From the NCBI RefSeq assembly GCF_935822925.1, contig NZ_CAKXZS010000089.1, positions 1 to 56,127 on the forward strand: a DNA stretch of 56,127 nucleotides, read 5' to 3'. The stretch comes from Mesorhizobium ventifaucium. Lineage in GTDB: Bacteria; Pseudomonadota; Alphaproteobacteria; Rhizobiales; Rhizobiaceae. Both the position numbers and the translations under genes were made by a program. Positions 35,128 to 44,657 of the stretch are shown piece by piece. The first letter of the stretch is position 1, and each line of letters begins with the position of its first letter. The notes beneath the pieces are model-generated. The model was not told where the DNA came from. It searched no databases and was given only the letters and a program-made list of their open reading frames with translations.

Positions 35128-35570
35128 TGCGCCGCCCCCTCGGCCCGACTGCGCTCATTGGACCAGTGCAAAGCTTATTTGTCTGAGGCCACGTTAGCAA
35201 TTCATTCGATGGGCGCCAGCGTTCGCGGTTGCAGGATTCCGATAGCCTTCCACCGCAATTGGGTATCCAATGCGTGCACATCCTCAGTCCGCGCCGTTGC
35301 CGGACAGGATTGCAAAGCTACTCAAGGCAACTGGAGCAGCGTCACGAAACTCAAGCTGCAGTGCTACACTTTCGTGGCATCGGATTGGTGCCAAGGGGGG
35401 CCGCTGACAAATTCCAGGTGTCCTGCTGGATCGCCAACAAGATGCGGAGGCTGCCGGGGAGACTGTCGGAATCAAAGAGGGAGGATGCCGGTGATGAGTA
35501 GAAGCTTCTTATGTCTGATCGCTCCGTCATTAGGGACCGCCCCGTAGAGGAAACGGTATTGGAGAGAGCC
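35128..35570. promoter_or_regulatory. Divergent control region between the AraC gene and the exported-enzyme genes
   Basis: These 443 bp contain no convincing gene. By position they must hold the promoters of the AraC regulator and of the DUF3604 cluster. I could not pick out a clear -35/-10 pair or a paired AraC half-site by eye. GGAGAG lies eight bases before the ATG at 35571. Confidence 0.4.
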
Positions 35571-37558
35571 ATGAATACCACTCATCGTTTGCGCCGTTAC
35601 ACGGCACAGAAAACTAACAATCGGCGTTTGGCTTACGCTTTGGCCATTGCGACTGCGCTCACCGCATCGCCCGCGCTGGCGCAGTCGACGAATACGACGC
35701 CGGTACCCTCGACTCCTCGGCCGCTGCGCCAGGCAAGGCCCCCGGCTACTCGCCGTACGCCGGCCGTAACTTCCCCAGCCGCGTGTTCTGGGGCGACACG
35801 CATCTTCACACCAGCTCATCCATGGATGCAGGCGCCTTCGGCAATCGGCTCGGCTTCGAGGACGCATACCGCTTCGCGCGCGGCGAGGAGCTGACGGCTT
35901 CCGGCGGCGAGAGGGTGAAGCTGTCGCGACCGCTCGATTTCCTCGTTATTGCCGACCACTCCGACAATATGGGCTTCTTCCCTGCCCTGTTTTCGGGCAA
36001 GCCCGAAATGCTTGCCGACCCGACCGGCCGCAAATGGTACGATATGGTTCAGGCCGGTGGACAGGAGGGCGTGAAGGCTGCGCTCGAGATCATCGACAAC
36101 TTCTCGCGCGGCACATTTCCGCCAGCGCTGCAGTTTCTGCCGGGCTCGGACGGTTACAGCTCGACCTGGGATCAGATCATCGCCGCGGCGGAGAAATACA
36201 ACGAGCCGGGGCATTTCACCGCCTTCATCGGCTATGAGTGGACCTCGCAGGTGCCGCCCGGCAACAATCTGCACCGTGTCGTGATCTATCGCGACGGCGG
36301 CGACAAGGCGGTCCAGACCCTACCGTTCACGACCTATCCTCCGCAGGGCAGCACTACTCCGGAGGATTTGTGGAAACATCTCCAGGCCTACGAGGACAAA
36401 ACTGGTGGTCGGGTGCTGGCCATCGCACACAACGGCAATCTGTCGAACGCCTGGATGTTCCCGACAGAGACCAACCCGGCAACCGGCCAGCCTCTGTCGG
36501 CGGAATACGCAAAGACACGTGCTCACTGGGAGCCGCTCTACGAGGCAACACAGATAAAAGGGGACGGCGAGACGCATCAATACCTGTCACCAAACGACGA
36601 ATTCGCCGGCTACGAACTCTGGGACAAGGGCAATTTGAACCTCAGCGAAGCGAAGAAGCCGGAGATGCTGCAAAGCGAGTATGCTCGCTCGGCGCTGCAG
36701 ATCGGCCTCCAGCTCGAGGCGAAGCTCGGGACGAACCCTTACAAGTTCGGCATGATCGGCTCGACCGACAGCCACACCTCGCTCGCCACCGCCGAGGAGG
36801 ACAACTTCTTCGGCAAGCACAGCGGGGCGGAGCCGACCCCGACTCGTTTCGAACACGAATTCATGCGCAATGGCGATCTGTTCCTGACCGGCTGGCAGCA
36901 GGTCTCCTCCGGCTATGCCGGCGTCTGGGCGACGGAGAATACGCGCGAGGCGATCTGGGACGCCATGCGCCGCAAGGAGGTCTATGCCACGACAGGCCCG
37001 CGCATGCTGGTGCGCTTCTTCGGCGGCTGGGACTTCGCCGAAGCCGATGCGCAATCACGCAACCCCGCCTTCGCAGGATATGGCAAGGGCGTTCCGATGG
37101 GCGGCGACCTCCGCGCCGCGCCCGCCGGCAAGTCCCCGACCTTCCTGGTCGCGGCGCTCAAGGATCCGATCGGCGGCAATCTCGACCGTATCCAGATCGT
37201 CAAGGGCTGGATCGACGCCGCAGGCGCGCGCCAGGAGAAGGTCTACGACGTCGTCTGGTCGGACGAGCGCGTGCCCGGCGCCGATGGCAAGCTGCCTGCG
37301 GTCGGCAACACAGTCGACGTGGCAACGGCCACCTGGACGAACACGATCGGCGCTTCCGAACTGATCAAGACATGGACGGACCCGGAATTCGATCCCGCGC
37401 TGCGGGCGGTCTACTACGCCCGCGTGCTTGAAATCCCGACGCCGCGCTGGACCGCCTATGACGCGGTGCGTTTCGGCGTGAAGATGCCTCCTGAAGTACC
37501 GATGTTCGGGCAGGAGCGCGCTTACACGTCGCCGATCTGGTACACGCCGGAAGGGTGA
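35571..37558 (+). pseudogene. Exported DUF3604 protein (PHP-like metallohydrolase) with frameshift after the signal peptide
   Basis: The signal peptide is in one frame (MNTTHRLRRYTAQKTNNRRL ... ALTASPALAQ, cleavage ALA-Q at about residue 38). The mature protein is in another: EYDAGTLDSSAAAPGKAPGY, then VFWGDTHLHTSSSMDAGAFG and on to 37558 without a stop. One base is missing relative to a continuous frame, near 35690. The 591 residues after GTG 35783 are intact and carry PHP-type metal ligands: HLHTS, DHSD at about residue 55, and GSTDSHTSL around 330. DUF3604 proteins are predicted metal-dependent phosphoesterase-like enzymes of unknown substrate. If the break is real, no exported product is made. 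Confidence 0.83.
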
Positions 37559-37574
37559 TCGTGGGGCAAGGGTC

Positions 37575-38206
37575 ATGTGGAAAAATGCTCCGGCAAATAG
37601 GGCCCGCCGATGGCGGTTCAGGCCGCTCGCGGCGGCGGCTCTTCTCGCCGTCGCCCCGCCCTCCGCCTTCGCATGCGGCTATGAAAACCCAGCGACCTCG
37701 CCCTCGGCCTGTTGAACTGGGTGCTACCGAACGCGCTGCATGTGCGCACCGCCGTCTGGCAGGCCGAGAAGTCCGGCATCCTGCCGCCGCGCCCCGAGAA
37801 CCCGGCAAAGGATCTGTTTGGGAGCGGATTTCGCCAGGCCGCAGCGAGCATGACCGGCCTCGGCGTGCGGATGAGCGCCGCCGCTCCTGCCACCGGCGGC
37901 CCAAGCTTCTCCGTCGTGTTGATACCTGCCGTGATGTGGACAACGTACACGCCGACCGCCAGAGGCTACTCCGTCAAGGTTCACGCCGACGGCCCGGCTA
38001 AGGGCGACATTGTCATCGTGACGGACGAAAAGGTTGTCCGCGCGCTCGTCGATGGATCATTCGATGCCGCCGCTGCCGAGAGCCACGGGCTGGTTCGGTT
38101 CTATGGTCCGGCGGACGGCCAGGAGCGGGTCCGAACGGCACTTGCCGCCCTCCCGACGAAGAGGTCTAGCGTGAGATATCCATTATTGTCGGAGGCACCG
38201 CAATGA
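37575..38206 (+). pseudogene. Small exported protein of unknown function, frameshifted after the signal peptide
   Basis: ATG at 37575 opens a clear signal peptide (RRWRFRPLAAAALLAVAPPS AFAC), continuing CGYENPATSPSAC to a stop at about 37715. The other frame carries the rest: DLALGLLNWVLPNALHVRTA, VWQAEKSGILPPRPENPAKD and so on to 38206. The two pieces join near CGYENP/DLALG, so one frameshift at about 37690 splits the gene. It begins 17 bp after the DUF3604 stop and its stop overlaps the isomerase start (ATGA), so it belongs to the same operon. The family is unknown to me; it accompanies DUF3604/PpiC/HupE genes here. Confidence 0.68.
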
Positions 38207-39075
38207 CGAGCGCTGTTCTCACGAAGCTGCTGCGCGAACCGCTGCTGCATTTCCTCGTCATCGGCGCGGCCCTTTTCGGAGTGTACCAGTGGACCACAGG
38301 TGACGAGGCGGCTCCCGACGAAATCGTCGTCAGTGCCGGTCAGATCGCCAGCCTGCAGGCGATTTTCAGCCAGACATGGCAGCGGCCGCCGACCTCGAGC
38401 GAAAGGGAAGCGCTGATAGCGGACTACATCCGCGATGAAGTGCTTTACCGCGAGGGCGTCGCCATGGGTCTCGACCGTGACGACGTAATCGTCCGCCGCC
38501 GTATCAGGCAGAAGATGGAGTTCGTCGCTGACCTCTCCGCCGACGTCCAGCCGACGGACGCCGAATTGAAGGCTTTCGTGGCCGATCATCCGGATCGGTT
38601 CAGCGGCGAGCCACGCGTCTCCTTCACCCAGGTCTATTTCCCAGCAGGCGCGCAAACCGCGAACGAAGCGGAGGTGGAACGTTTGCGCCTGGCCCTGAAT
38701 GCAGGAACAGCAGACGCCTCGACGGCGGGCAGCCCGTTGCTCGCAGGTTCCGATTTCCGCGACCTAGCAATTTCAGACGTGGCGCAGACATTTGGCACCG
38801 ATTTCGCAGCCTGGATCGACAAGGCGACGCCAGGCACCTGGCAAGGTCCGGTAACCTCGGGGTACGGCACGCACCTGGTGCGGGTGAGCGAGCGTGTCGA
38901 AGCGCGCCAACTGCCGTTCGAGCAGGTCCGTGACGCCGCGCGCAGGGAATGGCTCCATGCCCGCAAAGTCGTTGCCGCCCACGCGCTGTACGAGGAGTTG
39001 CGGTCCCGCTACGTTATCAAGGTCGAGGACCTGCCCGGCGCGCCTTCAGCGACAGTTGTCGGGGCGGCGCAGTGA
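38203..39075 (+). CDS. Membrane-anchored PpiC-type peptidylprolyl isomerase
   Basis: A 290-residue protein. An N-terminal membrane helix (LREPLLHFLVIGAALFGVYQ) anchors a periplasmic part. DEIVVSAGQIASLQAIFSQT and ALIADYIRDEVLYREGVAMG form the SurA/PpiC helical arm. The parvulin-like domain (residues 145-245) includes VSFTQVYFPAGAQ, ...FGTDFAAWIDKATPGTWQGP and GYGTHLVRVSERVEARQLPF. LLREPLLHFLVIGA is a hallmark of the isomerases encoded beside HupE-like genes. It overlaps its neighbours by four bases on both sides, so production is tightly coupled; a dedicated chaperone for the exported proteins encoded nearby is likely. Confidence 0.88.
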   Translation: MTSAVLTKLLREPLLHFLVIGAALFGVYQWTTGDEAAPDEIVVSAGQIASLQAIFSQTWQRPPTSSEREALIADYIRDEVLYREGVAMGLDRDDVIVRRRIRQKMEFVADLSADVQPTDAELKAFVADHPDRFSGEPRVSFTQVYFPAGAQTANEAEVERLRLALNAGTADASTAGSPLLAGSDFRDLAISDVAQTFGTDFAAWIDKATPGTWQGPVTSGYGTHLVRVSERVEARQLPFEQVRDAARREWLHARKVVAAHALYEELRSRYVIKVEDLPGAPSATVVGAAQ

Positions 39076-40088
39076 TCCGCCTGCTGGCTGGCATATGCCT
39101 CCTTCTGACGGCCATGGCAGGCCAGGCGCAGGCCCATGACCTTCGCCCCGCCTATCTCGCCATCGCCGAAAGCGCGCCGGATGTCTATGCGATCACCTGG
39201 AAAGCGCCGGCACTAGGCGAGCGGCGGCTTGCGATCTATCCGAGGCTACCCGAGAGCGCGGTTGAGGCAACGCAACGCGAAGGCGCCTTTCTGAGCGATG
39301 CCTATGTCGAGCGATGGAGCGTTCGTGCGCCGACCGGCTTGGCCGGCGAAACGATAATAATCGACGGTTTGCCCGAGAGCCGAACAGATGTGCTGGTGCG
39401 CATCGAGAGGCTGAACGGCGAGACCAGCACGACGCGGCTGACGCCGGCCCGCCCTTCCTTCGAGGTTCCGGCCTCAATGGGGCTGAGACAGGTGGCCGAC
39501 GCCTATCTGGGGCTCGGCGTCGAGCACATACTCTTCGGCGTCGACCATCTTATTTTCGTCCTGGCGCTGATCCTGCTGGTGCGGGGGTGGAAGCGCATCT
39601 GTCTGACGGTGACCGCCTTCACCGTCGCGCACAGCATCACGCTCGGCGCGGCGACGCTTGGCTACCTCAATGTGCCCGGACCGCCGGTCGAGGCCGCAAT
39701 CGCGCTCAGCATTGTTCTTGTCGCGGTGGAGATTGTGAATGTCAGCAGAGGCCAGGAGAGCCTCGCTGCTCGCATTCCTTGGCTCATCGCCTTCGCGTTC
39801 GGCCTGCTGCACGGGCTGGGTTTCGCCGGCGCGCTGAACGAGGTTGGACTTCCTGGCCATGCCATCCCGGTCGCGCTCCTGTTTTTCAACATAGGAGTGG
39901 AGCTTGGGCAACTCCTATTCATCGCTGCCGTCATGGCTTTGTTTGCGATCCTGCGCCCACTCTGGATTCGCGTTGTCCGCCCCGACGCAAGCTGGTCGCA
40001 CTCCCTGCCTATGGTGGGCGCAACCTACTGCATCGGTGGAGTCGCTTCCTTCTGGCTGATCGAGCGCGTCTACGGATTTTGGGCCTGA
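39072..40088 (+). CDS. HupE/UreJ family membrane protein
   Basis: A 338-residue protein starting with GTG inside the preceding stop. A signal peptide (GICLLLTAMAGQAQAHDLRP) precedes a periplasmic beta domain of about 130 residues, then seven or so membrane helices. The helices carry His-rich motifs: GVEHILFGVDHLIFVLALIL, FTVAHSITLG, FGLLHGLGFAGAL and NIGVELGQ. HupE and UreJ are nickel/cobalt permeases; the long periplasmic N-domain puts this one in the HupE/UreJ_2 subgroup, whose cargo is unproven. Metal supply to the exported metallohydrolase encoded upstream is an attractive but unproven link. Confidence 0.88.
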   Translation: MIRLLAGICLLLTAMAGQAQAHDLRPAYLAIAESAPDVYAITWKAPALGERRLAIYPRLPESAVEATQREGAFLSDAYVERWSVRAPTGLAGETIIIDGLPESRTDVLVRIERLNGETSTTRLTPARPSFEVPASMGLRQVADAYLGLGVEHILFGVDHLIFVLALILLVRGWKRICLTVTAFTVAHSITLGAATLGYLNVPGPPVEAAIALSIVLVAVEIVNVSRGQESLAARIPWLIAFAFGLLHGLGFAGALNEVGLPGHAIPVALLFFNIGVELGQLLFIAAVMALFAILRPLWIRVVRPDASWSHSLPMVGATYCIGGVASFWLIERVYGFWA

Positions 40089-40216
40089 GCGAACTAATAT
40101 GCCCGGCTGTTCCACGTCGAGCAGCGTTACTTCGTAGCGGCGGATAGCGCCCGAGTGCGTGCACCGGTCGCCATTGTCAAAGAACTAACAAGAAGAACCC
40201 TTGGGAGGAGAAAGCC

Positions 40217-41695
40217 ATGAAGATCACCCGCAAGCAATGCCTTATGGCGGCAGTGCTAGGTATGACGCCGGTCTGTTCCGGCACCCAGGCTCAGACGCCC
40301 GATAACGTGGACACGCGCATCGGCACGTTGAACTTCCGGTTGGGATTCCCGACTGACGAAACCGCGCAGAAGCTCTTCGATGAGATCGACTATCAGCGCG
40401 CCGTGCAAGCTTACTTATGGGCCTATCCAGCCGTCTCGTTCGAGTCCATCCGCGTCGGGCTCAAGCGGGATTTGGGCCTCGACCTTAACGATCTGACTAT
40501 TGCCGACAACTTCGCCGACCCCGAGGGCCTCTGGCTCACCGCCAACGACACGACCATCTACGCATTGGCCAACGTCGATCTTGGGAAGACGGGACCGATT
40601 GTTGTCGAAATTCCGCCCGGAGCGATCGTCGGATTGATCGACGACTTTTGGCAAAGGTCCATCACTGACCTTGGCCTGCCGGGCCCCGACGGGGCCAACG
40701 GGGGCAAGTTCCTCATGCTGCCGCCAGGCTACAAAGGCGACGTGCCCAAGACCGGCTATCACGTCCTTCAGGGGACGATGAACAACTACAACGTCATGGT
40801 TCGCGGCATCATCGAGAACGGCGACCAAGACGGTGCGGTACAGGCGGTTAAGCGCGTGAAGGTTTATCCGTTGAGCGAAAGCGACAATCCCAGGCCGAAC
40901 AAATTCATCTCCATGTCGGGGCAGGCCGCGAATACGCTTCCGCCCACGGGGATGGCGTATTGGGAGCGTCTTTCGGACTACATCAACAACAACCCGGTTC
41001 ACAACCGCGACCTGTTCTTCATGGGTATGCTGAAGCCGCTGGGTATCGAGAAAGGCAAGGAGTTCAAACCCGATGCGCGCCAGCGCGCGATCCTCGAAGA
41101 GGCGGCGAAGATGGGCGATGCCATGGGTCGTGTGATGCTGTTCGAAGGACCCGAGAGATTCGGCCAACCCGAGCCGTTTCCAGGCACAAAGTGGCACTGG
41201 GTGTTCCAGGTGAATCCGGTCCAGCAGACCGACACATACGGCCAGATCGATGAACGGCTGCACTACACCTACGGCGCGATCTATACGACGCCCGCCCTGG
41301 GTGTGATGAAGGCCGGTCCCGGCGGAAACTACGTTCAGGCGTTCAGGGACAAGGACGGCAACCGCTTGGACGGCGGCAAGTCGTATCGCCTAAACGTGCC
41401 AAAGGACGCGCCAGCCGCGCAGTTCTGGTCGCTGACGCTATACGACACCGGCACCCGCTCGATGATCCAGAACTCGGGCAACGACTCGGCCCGCTCGTCG
41501 CTCGACGAACTCAAGACCAACGCCGACGGTTCTGTCGATCTCTACTTCGGCCCAACATCGCTGGCTGGCATGGAAAGCAATTGGATCGAGACGATTCCCG
41601 GCAAGGGCTTCTACCCCATGCTTCGTTTTTACACGCCGAAGGAGGGGCTGTTCGACGGGACATGGAAGCTGCCGGACATCGAGTTGATGAAATGA
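40217..41695 (+). CDS. Exported DUF1254/DUF1214 domain protein
   Basis: A 492-residue protein with a signal peptide (MKITRKQCLMAAVLGMTPVC..., cleavage near TQAQT). The N-terminal DUF1254 part contains QRAVQAYLWAYPAVSFESIR and GLWLTANDTTIYALANVDLG (L-T-x-N-x-x-T-x-Y). The C-terminal DUF1214 part contains YGAIYTTPALGVMKAG, then SYRLNVPKDAPAAQFWSLTL YDTGTRS and LYFGPTSLAGMESNWIETIP. The family is widespread and uncharacterised. GGAGGAG precedes the ATG. It is followed after 19 bp by sulfatase 1, so it is probably co-transcribed with the sulfatases. Confidence 0.92.
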   Translation: MKITRKQCLMAAVLGMTPVCSGTQAQTPDNVDTRIGTLNFRLGFPTDETAQKLFDEIDYQRAVQAYLWAYPAVSFESIRVGLKRDLGLDLNDLTIADNFADPEGLWLTANDTTIYALANVDLGKTGPIVVEIPPGAIVGLIDDFWQRSITDLGLPGPDGANGGKFLMLPPGYKGDVPKTGYHVLQGTMNNYNVMVRGIIENGDQDGAVQAVKRVKVYPLSESDNPRPNKFISMSGQAANTLPPTGMAYWERLSDYINNNPVHNRDLFFMGMLKPLGIEKGKEFKPDARQRAILEEAAKMGDAMGRVMLFEGPERFGQPEPFPGTKWHWVFQVNPVQQTDTYGQIDERLHYTYGAIYTTPALGVMKAGPGGNYVQAFRDKDGNRLDGGKSYRLNVPKDAPAAQFWSLTLYDTGTRSMIQNSGNDSARSSLDELKTNADGSVDLYFGPTSLAGMESNWIETIPGKGFYPMLRFYTPKEGLFDGTWKLPDIELMK

Positions 41696-41714
41696 CCCTA
41701 GAGGAACCCAACAA

Positions 41715-43163
41715 ATGCGACGCATCGCGATAGTTGCTCTTTTGGCCACTGTCTCTTCAGTGGCGACTGCGCAAGAGAAACCCAACGTCGTCATCATGCT
41801 GGGCGACAATGTCGGTTATGGAGATATCGGCGCCTATGGAGGTGGCGACGTTCGCGGAATGCCGACGCCACGCATCGACGAAATCGCAAGCAGTGGCCTC
41901 AGGTTCACACAATATCTGGTGGAGCCAGCCTGCACGCCTTCGCGAGCAGCTCTGATGACGGGGCGTTATTCAGTTCGCTCAGGTCTGAGCACCATCATCG
42001 TGGGCGGCACTCCAAACACCCTCCAGGAGAACGAAGTCACCCTGGGCGAACTGTTCAAGAGCCAAGGCTACGCCACCGGCATCGTCGGGAAATGGCATCT
42101 CGGCGCGAGCGAGCAGAGCTGGCCGACGCGGCAAGGTTTCGACGAATACAAGGTGGGCGTGCTGGAGAGCACCGACGGCACATTGTATCGCGATAGCATG
42201 CAGCGAGCGGGGATGCCGGAGGCCGCGATTGCGGCAGCCGAGCCGTGGGTCTGGGAAAGCGACGCCGAAGGCAAGCTGCAGAAGGTGCGGCCATACACGG
42301 TCGAATACCGACGGCAGGTCGAAGGCGACATTGCCGAGGCGGCGATCGAATACATAGACCGAGAGGCGAACGCCAAGCAGCCCTTCTTTCTGTACGTAGG
42401 CTTCACGCATACGCACTATCCGACATTGGCTGGTCCAGATTTTACTGGAAAGTCGCGGATCGGCGTCTATGGCGACGCTGTCATGGAACTCGATTTCCGC
42501 ACCGGCCAAATACTCGACGCCATCAAGACGGCGGGGATCGAGGACAACACGATTGTCATCTGGCTGTCGGACAACGCGGCCGCTCCGACCGCCGGGCCGT
42601 TCGACTCGCGAAGCGGCTCGAACGGCCCCTTCAGAGGCGAGCTTGGCGATGCGCTGGAAGGGTCGGTTCGCACGGTTGGCATGATCAAATGGCCAGGAAA
42701 GATCACGCCGCGTGCAAGCAACGAGATGGTGGCTGTCCACGACTGGTTTCCCACGCTAGCCAGCATTATTGGAGCAAAGGTTCCAACCGATCGCCCCATC
42801 GACGGCGTGGATCAGAGTGCCTTCCTGACAGGCGCTCAACCGAAGTCCAACCGTGATAGTCTGATCACTTTCCTGGGCGAAGAAATCGCGGCTGTGAGGT
42901 GGCGGGAGTTTCGGCTCTATCCGAAACAATTCGTGCCTTCCGAAGGCAATCCGTCGATGTACGGCCTCGGAGGAAATCGGGTCGAGACGACGGGATTTCC
43001 GCTCGTCTTCAACATCGAGGCGGACCAACGCGAAGAGGTCAACATCATTGGCACTGCCGCCTGGGTTATCGGTCCGTATCTCAAGGCGATTGGCGAATAC
43101 CAGAAGACGCTGGAGCAATATCCCAATCCCAAGGCGGTCAGCCTGACGGAATTCGGAAAGTAA
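41715..43163 (+). CDS. Exported arylsulfatase (Cys-type, formylglycine-dependent)
   Basis: A 482-residue sulfatase with signal peptide (IAIVALLATVSSVATAQ, cleavage after residue 19). The sulfatase signature CTPSRAALMTGR is at residue 73; Cys73 must be converted to formylglycine. GIVGKWHLG supplies the Lys/His of the second signature, and VIWLSDNAA the late Asp-Asn metal ligands. The first metal motif is LGDNVGYGD, i.e. Asp-Asn where Asp-Asp is usual. It hydrolyses a sulfate ester in the periplasm; the substrate is not readable. No formylglycine-generating enzyme or anSME gene is in the window. Confidence 0.93.
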   Translation: MRRIAIVALLATVSSVATAQEKPNVVIMLGDNVGYGDIGAYGGGDVRGMPTPRIDEIASSGLRFTQYLVEPACTPSRAALMTGRYSVRSGLSTIIVGGTPNTLQENEVTLGELFKSQGYATGIVGKWHLGASEQSWPTRQGFDEYKVGVLESTDGTLYRDSMQRAGMPEAAIAAAEPWVWESDAEGKLQKVRPYTVEYRRQVEGDIAEAAIEYIDREANAKQPFFLYVGFTHTHYPTLAGPDFTGKSRIGVYGDAVMELDFRTGQILDAIKTAGIEDNTIVIWLSDNAAAPTAGPFDSRSGSNGPFRGELGDALEGSVRTVGMIKWPGKITPRASNEMVAVHDWFPTLASIIGAKVPTDRPIDGVDQSAFLTGAQPKSNRDSLITFLGEEIAAVRWREFRLYPKQFVPSEGNPSMYGLGGNRVETTGFPLVFNIEADQREEVNIIGTAAWVIGPYLKAIGEYQKTLEQYPNPKAVSLTEFGK

Positions 43164-43200
43164 TTGTGAGCCTCGGAAAACGAGGTAGGGAGGATCGGGT

Positions 43201-44633
43201 GAAACGACTTTTGATGTCAGCGGCTATGGCTGGTCGTAGCAACCGCCGCGAGCGCCCAAGACAAGCCCAATGTTGTTCTGGTCTTGATGGACAACCTCGG
43301 CTACGGCGAGATTGGAGCCTACGGCGGCGGGGTCACGCGCGGCGGGGCGACTCCGAGGCTCGATACGCTTGCAGAGCAAGGAGTCCGCCTGACAAACTAC
43401 AACGTTGAAGCGCAATGCACACCGTCTCGGGCCGCGCTGATGACGGGGCGCTATGCGGTTCGCACCGGAAACGGATCGGTGCCGCTCGATACAGGAATGT
43501 ATGGCCTGACCCAATGGGAATACACGATGGCAGAAATGCTTTCGGATGCCGGGTATACGACAGCCATGTTCGGCAAGTGGCATCTCGGTCAGACGCCGGG
43601 ACGCTACCCGACCGATCAGGGATTTGACGAGTGGTACGGAATTCCCAATTCGACCGACGAAAGCTATTGGCCGTCCCAAGCACAATTCAACGCAGTCGCG
43701 AAGGAGCAGATTAGTCCGTATGCCGTTGCGGAGTACGTCTATGACGGCCGCAAAGGTGCGGAGCCCAAGCCGGTCAAAGTCTACGATCTTGACGTGCGTC
43801 CGGAGATAGACGGCGAGCTAACCGCCAAGGCGCTTGACTTCATCGACCGCCAGACGGTCGCGAAGAAGCCCTTCTTTCTTTTCGTACCTTACACCATCCC
43901 GCATATGCCGGTGGTCGCGAGCAAGGAATTCGCCGGCGCTAGCGGCAAGAGCAAATGGGGCGACGTGCTGATCCAGATGGATACTTATGTCGGCCGGCTG
44001 CTCGACCGCCTGGAAGAGAAGGGTATTTCCGACAACACTATCTTCATTTTCACATCCGACAACGGCCCTGAGATGATCCCTGGTCAGCACGGATGGTCTG
44101 GACCCTGGCGCGGTTCTTACTTTACTGGCCTTGAAGGATCGCTCCGTGTTCCGTTTATCGTCCGCTGGCCCGGCAAGATACCGGCTGGAGTTGTGTCCGA
44201 CGAGATTGTCCATGAAATGGATCTGTATTCGACGTTGGCGGCGTGGACGGGAGGCAAAGTCCCGAGCGACCGCATCATTGATAGCTTGGACCAGTCCGCT
44301 TTCCTCGCGGGCACTCAGCAGAAATCCAGCCGCGACAGCGTCGTTGTGTATGTCGGCAACGACCTGTTCGGCGTGAAGTGGCGCAACTGGAAAATGATGT
44401 TCAAAGAGGTCGAGCGGGGAACCGACGAAAAGATGACGTTTGATTTTCCGCGTATGTACAACCTGTATGACGACCCTAAAGAAGAGTATCAAATAAACAA
44501 CGAAACAGCGCAGCATTTTTGGGTGCGGTGGCCGATGGGCGAAGTACTTAAGGCCCATCAAGCGTCGGTGGCTGAGGAGCCTCTCATAAGACCGGGAACG
44601 CCGGACCCGTATTCACCGCCCAAGGCCAACTAA
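43201..44633 (+). pseudogene. Second exported arylsulfatase, frameshift within the signal peptide
   Basis: A GTG start at 43201 follows GGGAGGATCGG and opens MKRLLMSAAMA. The rest of the signal peptide and the whole enzyme are one base out of frame: LVVATAASAQDKPNVVLVLM DNLGYGEIGAYGGG. From TTG 43284 onward 449 residues are open and hold CTPSRAALMTGR (about residue 46 of that frame), MFGKWHLGQ and FTSDNGPE, so the catalytic domain is intact. A shortened cytoplasmic protein could start at 43284 or 43287 but would lose the first metal-binding strand and export. It is 37% or so similar by eye to sulfatase 1, so probably a duplicate with a different specificity. Confidence 0.83.
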
Positions 44634-44657
44634 CGCGCTATCAACGGGGAGATATCG

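Noticed and set aside
43201..43290. Programmed frameshifting at the sulfatase 2 signal peptide
   Set aside because: There is no slippery heptamer or downstream pseudoknot-like structure visible, and the neighbouring breaks shift in different directions; treated as mutation or sequencing error.
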